From Myxococcales bacterium UBA1660 (lineage in GTDB: Bacteria; Myxococcota_A; Polyangia; Polyangiales; Houyiibacteriaceae): DNA of 64,000 bases. Both the position numbers and the translations under genes were made by a program. Where the stretch lies: positions 33,275-97,274 of the forward strand of contig DCLA01000030.1 in NCBI GenBank assembly GCA_002320815.1. Reading direction: 5' to 3'. Of this stretch, positions 25,719 to 34,182 are shown one piece after another (within the stretch, counting starts at the first letter, position 1; each line of letters begins with the position of its first letter). Below the pieces are notes generated by a model, which was not told the origin of the DNA, searched no databases, and saw only the letters and a list, made by a program, of their open reading frames with translations.

Positions 25719-26696
25719 ATGCGCACCTCTCACTCCTTCCTCTTCGCCCTGGCCCTGGGCGCCCTCTTCGCCACCGGCTGCAAGAACGAGTCGTACTACT
25801 GCGACGAAGACGGCTGCTACTACTGCGATGGCCTCGGCTGCCGCGACGTGGACCCGCCCGAACGACCCAGCTGCCGCGGGGACTTCGACTGCTCGACGGG
25901 AGAGATCTGCACGACCGATGGCTGCGTGGCCAGCGGCTGCGAGGGTGACTCGGACTGTCCCGACGGCACCGTCTGCCGCGAGGACGGGCTCTGCCTCGGG
26001 CCGACGGAGCCGGTGCCCACCCCGACCCCGGGCACCTGCACCCGGAACTCGGAGTGCGTCGACGACCTGGTGTGCATCGATGGCGTCTGCACCGAGGAGC
26101 CCGACCCCTGCGGCAACGGGAGCTGCACCTGTGACGAGACCGGCGTCTGCGACTCGGGCTTCTTCTGCATCGAGGGGGAGTGCCGGGCCGAAGAGGACGT
26201 CTGCCGCTTCAACAGCGAGTGCGGCGACGGCCGCACCTGCCTCGACGGTCAGTGCGTGACCGGCTGCGGCGCGACCAGCGATTGTCCGGCGGGCGCGACC
26301 TGCGAGGCCGGATTCTGCGTCGAGGAGCCCCCGATGACCGGCGAGTGCACCGCGAACGCCGACTGCGGCACCGGGCGCGTGTGCATCGACTCGGCCTGCT
26401 TCGACGAGTGCTCGACCGACAGCCAGTGCGGTGCGGGGCGCTACTGCGACGCCGGTCGCTGCCGCCTGGACACCCTGCCGGACCGCTGCACCAGCGATAC
26501 GCAGTGCCGCTTCGCCTGCATCGACGGCGTCTGCCGCACCCCCTGCGACAACGAGGACGAGTGCGCGCGCGTCGACGTCCAGTTCACCTTCTGCCTCGAG
26601 GGCTACTGCGCCACCACCAACGAGGCGACCAGCGATTGCGCCACCTCTGCAGATTGTTCGGCAGGGAGGGAATGCATCGACGGCATCTGCCGTTGA
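25719..26696 (+). CDS. Cys-rich Dickkopf-like repeat lipoprotein
   Basis: 325 residues from ATG 25719; a codon at 25668 would put 17 charged residues before the signal peptide. Lipobox ALFATGC near residue 20. The mature part is built of seven or more repeats of the form C-x2-DSDC-x2-GxxC-x3-GxC (for example GDSDCPDGTVCREDGLC, NSECVDDLVCIDGVC, NADCGTGRVCIDSAC), about 25 residues each with six Cys per unit pair. Such disulfide-rich repeats are widespread in Myxococcota surface lipoproteins and have no assigned role; adhesion or binding is guessed. A strong terminator follows at 26781. Confidence 0.85.
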   Translation: MRTSHSFLFALALGALFATGCKNESYYCDEDGCYYCDGLGCRDVDPPERPSCRGDFDCSTGEICTTDGCVASGCEGDSDCPDGTVCREDGLCLGPTEPVPTPTPGTCTRNSECVDDLVCIDGVCTEEPDPCGNGSCTCDETGVCDSGFFCIEGECRAEEDVCRFNSECGDGRTCLDGQCVTGCGATSDCPAGATCEAGFCVEEPPMTGECTANADCGTGRVCIDSACFDECSTDSQCGAGRYCDAGRCRLDTLPDRCTSDTQCRFACIDGVCRTPCDNEDECARVDVQFTFCLEGYCATTNEATSDCATSADCSAGRECIDGICR

Positions 26697-26780
26697 CCCA
26701 CTGAAGGCGGCGCGGGGCACCACCACCCACCACATCCTCGCGCCGCCGGTCTTCATCACGACCGTTTCTCCACCCACTCG

Positions 26781-26810
26781 AACGGCCCGGCAGACCCCTG
26801 CCGGGCCGTT
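26781..26810. terminator. Hairpin terminator between convergent genes
   Basis: A perfect 13-bp stem (AACGGCCCGGCAG / CTGCCGGGCCGTT) with a four-base loop, followed by CATTATTCTC. It lies between the Cys-rich lipoprotein gene and the convergent methylase gene, so it may serve both strands. Confidence 0.85.
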
Positions 26811-26858
26811 CATTATTCTCCGCGGCGTTCCCGCCGGGGTCTCGCCCGGGGACCGGGC

Positions 26859-27902
26859 TCAGCCGACCTCGAGGGCGTCCCAGTCGACGCGCTCGGGCTC
26901 CGCGCTGACCACGAAGATGCGCTCCTTGTTGGTCACGTGGGAGACCCGACCGACCTTGCGGCCGCGGGGGTCGTGGATGCCGATCTTGGCGCCGACGTAG
27001 CGCTTGTAGTCGTGCTCGAAGACCCGGACCTCGCCCCGGGTGGCCAGGATCGACTCCATCGTCGCGCGGTCGAGGTAGCCCTCGTCGCTGAAGCTCACCA
27101 CCAGGGTCGGGGCGCGGACGGCGGCCACCAGGCGGCGCATCGCGTCGGCGATGCGCGGCTTGGAGTTGAAGACGCTCTTCCGTTCCCGGCAGTCGATGCG
27201 CTTGCGGGCGACCCCGTAGGTCTCGGGCTGGTCCCAGCGGATCAGGGTCTCCCACACGTGGTAGTTCCCCAGGTACTTGTGCTGGTTGTAGGGGGGATCG
27301 AGGTAGGCCACGTCGGCCTCCACCCCGGCCGCCTCGAACGCGTCACGCTGGAGCGCCCGCCCCTTGCCGGCTGCGGGCTGGTCGAGCAGGTCCGGGAGAC
27401 GGAGCTCGAGGTCGTTGTGGGCCCGGCGCGCCCACTGCTTCAGGTAGGCCATCTGGACCCCGGTGGTGGAGTCGACCCGGTCGGCGGCCTCCATGAGCGA
27501 GGTCAGCGCGATGGCCTCCAGCTCCGGGTCCAGGGTGCGAGCCGCCAGGGCGTTCCGGATGGCCTCGATGCGGCCGCCGTTGGCCGGGTGGAAGTAGCGG
27601 CTCTCTTCGCAGTAGGTCCGGGTGAACCAACCCGGCGCCGGGGGGACCTGGGCCAGCTCGGCCAGGAGGGCCTCCGCCTCCGGGGCCCGGGCCCGGTCGG
27701 CCTCGACGTAGCAGCGAGCCAGGGTGGCGGCGTAGGCGTTGTGGTCGTTGGCGATCACCTGGTAGCCAGCGCCCTTCAACGCGTGGCCGACCCGGGAGGT
27801 CCCGCTGAAGAGGTCCAGCACCACCCGGGCGTCCCGGACCGCGCCCACCACGGCGGTGATGGCCGGCAGCAGGAGGCGCTTCGAGCCCAGGTACTTGATC
27901 AC
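26859..27902 (-). CDS. D12-class DNA N6-adenine methyltransferase, orphan
   Basis: 347 residues from GTG 27902 (VIKYLGSKRLLLPAI, the usual opening of Dam-like enzymes). SAM site DLFSGTSRVGHALKG (about 42), acidic loop VIANDHNAYAATLA, catalytic motif AYLDPPYNQHKYLGNYHVW (DPPY). Methylates the N6 of adenine in a short DNA site. No restriction enzyme gene is adjacent, so it is either a solitary epigenetic/repair methylase or a prophage/RM remnant; base usage matches the neighbours, giving no sign of recent transfer. The target sequence cannot be read from the protein. Confidence 0.9.
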   Translation of the reverse strand: MIKYLGSKRLLLPAITAVVGAVRDARVVLDLFSGTSRVGHALKGAGYQVIANDHNAYAATLARCYVEADRARAPEAEALLAELAQVPPAPGWFTRTYCEESRYFHPANGGRIEAIRNALAARTLDPELEAIALTSLMEAADRVDSTTGVQMAYLKQWARRAHNDLELRLPDLLDQPAAGKGRALQRDAFEAAGVEADVAYLDPPYNQHKYLGNYHVWETLIRWDQPETYGVARKRIDCRERKSVFNSKPRIADAMRRLVAAVRAPTLVVSFSDEGYLDRATMESILATRGEVRVFEHDYKRYVGAKIGIHDPRGRKVGRVSHVTNKERIFVVSAEPERVDWDALEVG

Positions 27903-28039
27903 CGACGCGGCCCCATCGCGAGCGAGGCTAGCAGGGCCCGCCCCATCCGCGATCCGGGCCCTCTTCCGCCACCGGGGAGCGGGCCTCATCTGCGGCGCGC
28001 CGCTTGTGGAGAACGCGCCACACTGCTACGCGCTGGACG

Positions 28040-28984
28040 ATGCGGCTGGTCTTCGTGATGGATCCCGTGTCGACCGTCTTGGTCGACGAAGACACCTCCT
28101 TCGCGCTGATGCTGGAAGCTCAGAAGCGCGGCCACCGGGTGGACCACTGCCTGGTGCAGGACGTCTCCCTGCTGGATGGACGCCCCGTGGCGCAGGTCCG
28201 GCAGGCGACGATGAAGCGGGACCCGGCGGCGCCGGTGACCCTGGGCGAATGGGAGACCGTCGACCTCGCCGAGGTGGACGTGGTCTTCATCCGCAAGGAC
28301 CCGCCCTTCGACGAGCCCTACCACTGGCTCACGCTCATCCTGGAGCACCTCCGGGGCACCACGCTGGTGATGAACGACCCGCGCGGGCTCCGGGACGCCA
28401 ACGAGAAGCTCTATGCGTGCCATTTCCCGGAGCTCATGCCGCGGACGCGGGTGGACTCGGATCGGCACCGGATCCGCGCGTTCGTTCGCGAGATCGGCGG
28501 CAAGGGCGTCATCAAGCCGGTCGAGGGGCACGGCGGCGAGGGCATCTTCCTGCTCTCGGACGACGACCCCAACTTCAACGCCCACGTCGAGACGGTGACC
28601 AAGGGCGGCCGCCGGGTCGCGATGATCCAGTCCTACATCCCCGAGGTCCGGCAGGGCGACAAGCGCATCCTGCTCATCGGCGGCGAGGTCGTGGGGGCGA
28701 TCCTCCGGGTCCCGCGCCAGGACGACCTACGCTCCAACATCCACGTGGGCGGCACCGTCGAGCACACCGAGCTCTCCGAAGCCGACCAGCGCATCGTGGA
28801 CGGCGTCCACGAGCGACTCGCCGCGGACGGCCTCCATTTCGTCGGCCTCGACGTGATCGGCGGCAAGCTCACCGAAGTCAACGTCACCAGTCCCACCGGG
28901 ATCCAGCAGATGACCCGCCTGTCCGGCAAGGACTGCGAAGGCCAGGTCCTCGCCTGGATCGAGAAGAAGATCGAAGACCAGTGA
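28040..28984 (+). CDS. gshB: Glutathione synthetase
   Basis: 314 residues from ATG 28040 (E. coli GshB is 316). Opening MRLVFVMDPVSTVLVDEDTSFALMLEAQKRGH matches the family's N-terminal domain; ATP-grasp features are GGKGVIKPVEGHGGEGIFLL, RILLIGGEVVGAILRVP and the metal-binding end LTEVNVTSPTGIQQM. Adds glycine to gamma-glutamylcysteine in the cytosol. gshA is not in the window. The stop overlaps the start of a lipoprotein gene (GTGA), an odd but tight pairing. Confidence 0.95.
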   Translation: MRLVFVMDPVSTVLVDEDTSFALMLEAQKRGHRVDHCLVQDVSLLDGRPVAQVRQATMKRDPAAPVTLGEWETVDLAEVDVVFIRKDPPFDEPYHWLTLILEHLRGTTLVMNDPRGLRDANEKLYACHFPELMPRTRVDSDRHRIRAFVREIGGKGVIKPVEGHGGEGIFLLSDDDPNFNAHVETVTKGGRRVAMIQSYIPEVRQGDKRILLIGGEVVGAILRVPRQDDLRSNIHVGGTVEHTELSEADQRIVDGVHERLAADGLHFVGLDVIGGKLTEVNVTSPTGIQQMTRLSGKDCEGQVLAWIEKKIEDQ

Positions 28985-31155
28985 AGCGGCTCCTCACCCT
29001 CGCCTGCCTCGCCGCCCTGGGCGGCTGCGCTCCCAAGACCCTGCAGCTCCCGCCGACGTTGCCGGACACCCTCTCCGAGCCGCGCGGCGCGCGGGAGGTC
29101 ACCACGCTCCTGGACCTCGACCACGTCAACGACGTGGCCCAGGGCGGTGGGTACGTGTTCGTGGCCACCGACCATGGCCTGCTGGTCTTCGACGGTGAGG
29201 GCGGCATGGCGCGCCTGATGGAGACCGAGCGCTTCGGCGCGGTCACCGCCACCGAGAGCGGGGACGCCTTGGCCGCCGCCGGCTCGCGGCTGATCGCGCT
29301 CCGGGGTTCCACGCCGACGGAGAACGCGCCGCCCGAGCTCCCGGCCGGCACCACGCGGGATCTCCTCCTCGCGCCGAGCGGAGCCCTCTGGGCCTGCGGC
29401 GACCAGGGGCTGCTCTCCCTCCGCGACGGTGCCTGGATGCGCATGGGCGAGCCGGTGAACTGCGTGACCCTCCACGCCGCGCCCCAGAACGCCCTGTGGG
29501 CTTCGCTGGACCGTGGCGCGCTCTTCGTGGACGCCGACGACGTGGTCCGGGAACACCGTGAGGGCCATGGGCTCCCCGCCGGCTTCGTGAGCTCGGTGGT
29601 GCCCGTGGGCGCCGCGGGCGAGGCCTTCGCGCTGGTTCAGTCGCCGAGCGACGCCTACCTCGCCCACTTCGACGGCACCCGCTGGTTCGCCTACACCGTC
29701 GACGGTTTCGAGCGGCGCGTGGTGGGCCTCGGGCCCAGCCGCGACGGCGTGATCCTCTTCGCGGAGGACCACGCCTTCCGCGTGCACACCCCCGAGGGCA
29801 TCGGCGGCGTGCGGCTGACGCCCCTGCAGCGCGGAGAGCGGGACGAGGTGCTCGGCTATCGGGCCACGGCGAGCGAGCCGACGCCGGTGGAGCAGCGGGA
29901 GCTGCCCGACCAGGGTGCCCGGCGGCTGGCGCCGGTGCCGCCGAGCCACCCGACCCTCGAGGCCCCCGCGTTGGCCGTGGAGCCGACCGAGCCCATCGCC
30001 GGTCGCGCCTACCTGGTGCGCACCTTGGGGGACCGGACCTACCTGGCGCTCCGCGGTCGCGGCGTGGTGGAGCTCGGCGCGGGCGAGCCGCGGACCCTGA
30101 GCAGCCGGAACCTCGTGGCCGACCGGGATCTCCAGGTCGCCAGCGACGAGCGCGGCATCCCCTGGCTGGTCACCGACGACGGCACCGTGGGCGTCTGGCA
30201 GGACGGCGCGCTGCAGACCGTGGCCGGCCCCGAGGGCGCGCGACCCTGGTCCGTCGCGCCGGGGCCCCGGGGCGTGTACCTGGCGTCGACGGTTCCCAGC
30301 CGGCCCAACGTGGTCCAGATCCACCGGCGCATGCCGGGAGATCAGTGGGTCCTGGTGGTCGAGCGGACCCTCTTCGCGGCGCCGCCGGCAGCGGAGACCG
30401 AAGCCGACGACGCGGCCGCGGCGCCCGCGCCGGCCGAGGATCCCGAGACGGCCGCCATCGCCGCCCCGGCGCCGCCGACCGGCCCCCAGCTCGTGGGCGT
30501 GCCCATGCTCGGGGTGACCGAAGACGAGGCGCTCTGGGTCGCCCTGCGCGTGGCGGCGGACACCGAGTCGGGCAGCCGCCTCCGCGGCGTGGCCGTGCTC
30601 TCGGCGACTGACGAAGCGATCACCTACCACCACGAGGTCGTCGATCCGGCCGTGGACGGCGCCGAGGCGCTGCGCCTGCCCGACGACTTCGAGGCCATGG
30701 ACGTGAACCAGGACGGAATGGCCTGGTTCGCCACCCTGGTCGGCGCGATCCGGCTGGGGAACCACCAGTCGGTCTTCTTCGGCGAGGACCGCGGCGTGCG
30801 CGGCGAGGTCGTCAGCGACGTGCTGGTCGGCAGCCGGGGCCGGGTTTGGGTCGCCGCCGCCGAGGGGCCGGGGTACCGGCAGCAGCAGAGCTTCGAGTTC
30901 CGGATGCCCGGCTTCGTCAAGGAAGCCCGCCCGCTCCGGCTGGCCATGGACCCCCAGGGTCGGGTCTGGGCGGTCGGCCCCAACGGCCTCCTGGTGGAGT
31001 CCGAGGATCAGTGGACCGCCTTCGGCGAGGCCGAGGGGTTGCCGACGACTCAGCTCGTGGACGTCGAGGTCGACGCCGGAGGCGCGGTCTGGATCCTCGC
31101 GGCGGATCGCGTGCTGCGCCTGGATCGCCCCCAGGCGGCGCCGGCTCAGCGGTAG
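28981..31155 (+). CDS. Large propeller-type lipoprotein
   Basis: 724 residues from GTG 28981. Lipobox AALGGC at about residue 16. Body shows repeated blades of the two-component-regulator-propeller or sensor type: VNDVAQGGGYVFVATDHGLLVF, TRDLLLAPSGALWACGDQGLL, VTLHAAPQNALWASLDRGALF, LQVASDERGIPWLVTDDGTVG, VLVGSRGRVWVAAAEG, LRLAMDPQGRVWAVGPNGLLV, LVDVEVDAGGAVWILAADRVL. An Ala/Pro/Glu-rich low-complexity insert lies at about 465-500. No kinase part. Likely an outer-membrane or periplasmic binding protein of unknown ligand. Ends in a 10-base overlap with the convergent gene. Confidence 0.8.
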   Translation: MKRLLTLACLAALGGCAPKTLQLPPTLPDTLSEPRGAREVTTLLDLDHVNDVAQGGGYVFVATDHGLLVFDGEGGMARLMETERFGAVTATESGDALAAAGSRLIALRGSTPTENAPPELPAGTTRDLLLAPSGALWACGDQGLLSLRDGAWMRMGEPVNCVTLHAAPQNALWASLDRGALFVDADDVVREHREGHGLPAGFVSSVVPVGAAGEAFALVQSPSDAYLAHFDGTRWFAYTVDGFERRVVGLGPSRDGVILFAEDHAFRVHTPEGIGGVRLTPLQRGERDEVLGYRATASEPTPVEQRELPDQGARRLAPVPPSHPTLEAPALAVEPTEPIAGRAYLVRTLGDRTYLALRGRGVVELGAGEPRTLSSRNLVADRDLQVASDERGIPWLVTDDGTVGVWQDGALQTVAGPEGARPWSVAPGPRGVYLASTVPSRPNVVQIHRRMPGDQWVLVVERTLFAAPPAAETEADDAAAAPAPAEDPETAAIAAPAPPTGPQLVGVPMLGVTEDEALWVALRVAADTESGSRLRGVAVLSATDEAITYHHEVVDPAVDGAEALRLPDDFEAMDVNQDGMAWFATLVGAIRLGNHQSVFFGEDRGVRGEVVSDVLVGSRGRVWVAAAEGPGYRQQQSFEFRMPGFVKEARPLRLAMDPQGRVWAVGPNGLLVESEDQWTAFGEAEGLPTTQLVDVEVDAGGAVWILAADRVLRLDRPQAAPAQR

Positions 31156-31847
31156 GGGCTCAGCGGCGCCAGGGGGACCTGGCGCAGGCGGTGGAGCTCG
31201 CGGCCGCGGTAGCGAAGGATGTGCTTCACCGCGCGGCGGTAGAACTCGCGCGGATTGGGCCGCAGGTGCGCCTCGACGTGGCGGTCGGGGATCTCGGTGA
31301 GCACCGCATAGAGCGCGAGGGCGTAGGCGACCTCGTGCTCCGAGAGGGCACCGACGGGCGCGAGGGTCGGCCCGAGCCAGCTCTGGGGGCCCGCCACTCG
31401 CGCGGCCGCGTTGGCGGCGAAGATACCGAAGCCCAGGAAGACCGCGGTGGCGTCCGCGAGAGGGTCGACCTCGTTCTCTTCGAGGTCCCCGATGCCGTGA
31501 GCCAGGACGACCTGGTGCGCGACCCCATGGGCGAGCTGGGCGACCAGCCGGGTGGGCGTCCCCAGGAGGCAGGGGTCGTAGGGCACTCCGAGGTCGTCGT
31601 CGTCGGCCCACCCGTCTTCGGGCACCAGCTCGAGAGGCCACCCCTGGACCCCGGCGTGCTCCTTCACGAAGAGGAAGTAGTCGTCGGCGAGGTCATGCCC
31701 CTCGAGGCCGGGGTCGACCGGGAAATTCTCGGCGACCGGGACCACCAAGCGGCGGCGGCGGCGGAAGTCTTCGGTGCCTCCCTCGAGCCTGAGAAGTCGT
31801 TCCCACGCCCAGAGCAGCCAGCGAATGAAGCCTTCCTCCGGAAGCAC
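31146..31847 (-). CDS. Hypothetical protein with degenerate HExxH-like site
   Basis: 233 residues, no signal peptide or membrane helix, many acidic residues. The segment LVAQLAHGVAHQVVLAHG followed 30 residues later by DPLADATAVFLGFGIFAANA has the spacing of a zinc-peptidase-like family with HELxH plus a following acidic/aromatic block, but the Glu is Gly here (HGVAH), so hydrolysis is not expected. The identification is by eye. Short C-terminal basic tail. It is convergent to the propeller lipoprotein and 30 bases upstream of the M23 peptidase stop on the same strand. Confidence 0.65.
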   Translation of the reverse strand: MLPEEGFIRWLLWAWERLLRLEGGTEDFRRRRRLVVPVAENFPVDPGLEGHDLADDYFLFVKEHAGVQGWPLELVPEDGWADDDDLGVPYDPCLLGTPTRLVAQLAHGVAHQVVLAHGIGDLEENEVDPLADATAVFLGFGIFAANAAARVAGPQSWLGPTLAPVGALSEHEVAYALALYAVLTEIPDRHVEAHLRPNPREFYRRAVKHILRYRGRELHRLRQVPLAPLSPYR

Positions 31848-31877
31848 CGGAGGAAAGCGTACACCCGCCGCGCGCGA

Positions 31878-33671
31878 TCAGCACTCGTCGCGGGACGAGA
31901 TCATCGTCCCGCAGCGGGCGACGTCGTCCTCGACCTCTTCGTTCACGCAGCCGACGCCGGGACACCAGGAGCAGTAGCCCGAGCCCGTGCAGCTGTTGCA
32001 GTCGTTGAAATCACAGGGCTCACAGGCGCTCCGGGAGTCGCGCCAGCCCTCGCAGCTGTCGCGGGCGGTGCCCTCGAGCATGCACTCGTTGGTGCCCGGG
32101 CACCACGCGCAGCCGGCCGCCGAGGTGCAGGAGCCGCAGTCGGTGCGCTCACCACCGGTGCACGGGTCCGAGGCTTCACAGGCCTCGTTCTCATAGGTCA
32201 GACCCGAGCAATCCGAGGTCTCCGAGCAGGTCCAGGCGCCGTCGCTGCAGCGGTACCAGCTGCAGCTGTCCATCCCGCAGCCCTCCTTGTCCACCTGGAC
32301 ACAGTCGCCGTGGGAGACGTTGGTCCCGAGGGTGTAGGAGACGCAGCCCTGACCGGTGGCCGAGCAGGCCGCGTTGGCGTACTGGTCGCGGCCGCACTCG
32401 GCCTGGGAGGCGCAGTTCCACACGCCTTCGTCGCAGCGGTACCAGCCGCAGCCCTCGGCGCAGGCCGCAGGCTCGCCCTCGCGGTCCTTCCCATCGACCT
32501 GGACGCAGGTGCCGCTCTCCACGTCCCGGCCGAGGATGGAGCTGCGGCAGGTGGCCGCGTCGTCCGGCCCCGGGGCTCGACAGGAGGAGTGACCGATGGT
32601 CTCGCCGCCGCAGGAGCCCTCGGTGGTGCACTGCCAGCGACCCTCGTCGCAGACATACCAACCGCAGCCGTCGGCGCAGCTCGCGGGCTCGCCGGGCCGG
32701 GTGGCGCTGTCGACCTGGACGCAGGTGCCGCTGTCGACCTCGCGGCCGAGGGTGTAGCTGCGACAGGAGCCCGCGGGCGGGGTCTCGTTGGCGCAGCTCG
32801 CGTTCTCGTGGGTGGTGGTGCAGCCGGAGACCGAGCAGCTCCAGCCGCCCGAGGTGCACTGGTAGACGCCACATCGCGCGACGCCGCAGCCGGCGTAGTC
32901 GACCTGGACGCACTCGCCGCTGTCCACCACGCGACCCAGGGTCGAGGAGTGGCAGCCGGGCTCCGGCGCCGGGCCCATGTCGGTCATGGGGGTGGGCGCG
33001 CCATCACAAGCGCCGCCGCCGCCCATCCGCTGATAGGCATCGACCAGCGACGTGTACGGCGAGACGGGGATGAACCCGAGGCCAGCGATGGCCTTCCGGA
33101 TCTCGAAGTGCAGGTGGTACGTGGTGTACCCGTTGCCGTTCTTGTCCAGGTTGGAGACGTAGGAGAGCACGTCGCCGCAGTTCACCCGCTGGCCCGCCCG
33201 GACCTGCTGCCGCGAGGTGTGCAGGTAGGTGAACTTCGTGCCGTCGTCGCCGATGAGGTTGATCGAGTAGCCGATGTCGTTGATGCGGCCGGGCACCGTG
33301 GCCACGGTCGCGTGGCGGTCGTTGGCGCAGGTCGCCGGCCGGATGTCCTGGCCCTGGTGACCCTGGCGGGTCGGGCAGAGGGGGCAGGTCCAGGTGCGGG
33401 CCTCGCAGAAGTTGTCGTACCAGGGGTACGAGTAATTCCGCGAGTCGCACTGGCCGCCGCCGGGACCCATGTAGCCGCCGACGCCGTAGATCTGCGAGTT
33501 CAGGTAGGCCGGCTGCTGCTGCAGCGGGAAGCGCATGCCCCGGGCGAAGATCTGACTGCCGGTGTAGCCACGGCTCCGCTCGAGCTGGCCCACGGGCTCG
33601 TAGCGAAATTGCGCGCTGGCGCTCGCGGTGACCAGACCACCGAGGAGCGCGAGGAAGACGATCCGGTTCAT
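31878..33671 (-). CDS. Secreted M23 peptidase with Cys-repeat and PSI-like C-terminal modules
   Basis: 597 residues from ATG 33671 (GGAG eight bases upstream). Signal peptide ends ASASA-Q at about 21. M23 domain at about 75-235 with zinc ligands His105 and Asp109 (GHQGQD) and His188 in YHLHFEI, so the lysostaphin-type endopeptidase site is complete and may cut cross-links in cell walls of self or prey. Then four repeats of the form LGR-x-V-x-SG-x-CVQVD followed by CGWYxCDEGxWxC, about 55 residues each (about 255-490), then two PSI-like modules (CGSCTSAAGCAWCPG and CNSCTGSGYCSWCPG). The Cys part may anchor or bind. Overlaps the upstream lipoprotein gene (ATGA). Confidence 0.9.
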   Translation of the reverse strand: MNRIVFLALLGGLVTASASAQFRYEPVGQLERSRGYTGSQIFARGMRFPLQQQPAYLNSQIYGVGGYMGPGGGQCDSRNYSYPWYDNFCEARTWTCPLCPTRQGHQGQDIRPATCANDRHATVATVPGRINDIGYSINLIGDDGTKFTYLHTSRQQVRAGQRVNCGDVLSYVSNLDKNGNGYTTYHLHFEIRKAIAGLGFIPVSPYTSLVDAYQRMGGGGACDGAPTPMTDMGPAPEPGCHSSTLGRVVDSGECVQVDYAGCGVARCGVYQCTSGGWSCSVSGCTTTHENASCANETPPAGSCRSYTLGREVDSGTCVQVDSATRPGEPASCADGCGWYVCDEGRWQCTTEGSCGGETIGHSSCRAPGPDDAATCRSSILGRDVESGTCVQVDGKDREGEPAACAEGCGWYRCDEGVWNCASQAECGRDQYANAACSATGQGCVSYTLGTNVSHGDCVQVDKEGCGMDSCSWYRCSDGAWTCSETSDCSGLTYENEACEASDPCTGGERTDCGSCTSAAGCAWCPGTNECMLEGTARDSCEGWRDSRSACEPCDFNDCNSCTGSGYCSWCPGVGCVNEEVEDDVARCGTMISSRDEC

Positions 33672-34129
33672 CGGCGCTGCTCCAGTCGGTCGGCCAGCGC
33701 GACGCCCCAGGCGTCGTCCTCGGCGCACCGTTCGTCGGCGTCGTCCTGGCAGTAGTAGCTGAGTTCGAAGGCGACCCCGCTCTCGACCCAGGTCACGTAG
33801 TGGATGTCCTCGGACTCGCTGCGGAAGCCGTGGTTGCCCCGCACCTGCACGTTGGGCTCGGGCATCTCCATGCCCTCGGGGGGCTCGGAGAGCACATGGG
33901 TCCCCAGGATCTGCATGTTCAGCCCTCCCGCGGCGTAGCGCACCGAGAACCAGTTGGGCTCGGCCACGAAGAGCGCGTCGGCCATGTACTCCTCGGGGAA
34001 GACGAGCACGAGGGGCACCGCGGTGTCGCCGACCTCGTCCGAGGGGATGGGCGCCGACGAGGGGCTCTCGTGGGAGACCTGGCAGGCACCCAGGGCGAGG
34101 GCACCGATCAGCGGTAGGAGTCGGGTCAT
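33668..34129 (-). CDS. Small lipoprotein coupled to the M23 peptidase
   Basis: 153 residues from ATG 34129; lipobox LALGAC near residue 17. Mature part has LVLVFPEEYMADALFVAE, VRYAAGGLNMQILG, HYVTWVESGVAFELSYYCQ and ends with two Cys in YYCQDDADERC, fitting a small beta-sandwich. No family recognised. Its stop shares ATGA with the peptidase start, so the two products are made in step; an inhibitor, chaperone or anchor for the peptidase is a plausible guess only. Confidence 0.75.
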   Translation of the reverse strand: MTRLLPLIGALALGACQVSHESPSSAPIPSDEVGDTAVPLVLVFPEEYMADALFVAEPNWFSVRYAAGGLNMQILGTHVLSEPPEGMEMPEPNVQVRGNHGFRSESEDIHYVTWVESGVAFELSYYCQDDADERCAEDDAWGVALADRLEQRR

Positions 34130-34182
34130 CGTGTTCACGTTCGTTCGTAGCGCCGGCACGGGTCGCGCCGGTGGCAGCGTGG

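Noticed and set aside
28633..31641. 1002-codon minus-strand open frame
   Set aside because: Shadow of gshB and the propeller lipoprotein; composition is shadow-like.
31891..31911. Hairpin CGGGACGA-GATCA-TCGTCCCG
   Set aside because: It lies inside the last codons of the M23 peptidase gene; it has no T-run and may be chance from coding sequence.
32190..32910. Spaced DNA repeats
   Set aside because: They are the coding trace of the Cys-repeat module of the M23 peptidase, not an array or mobile element.
30846..33755. 969-codon plus-strand open frame
   Set aside because: Runs antisense to the hypothetical protein and M23 peptidase, both with real motifs; the frame is Ala/Gly/Val/Arg repeat-like.
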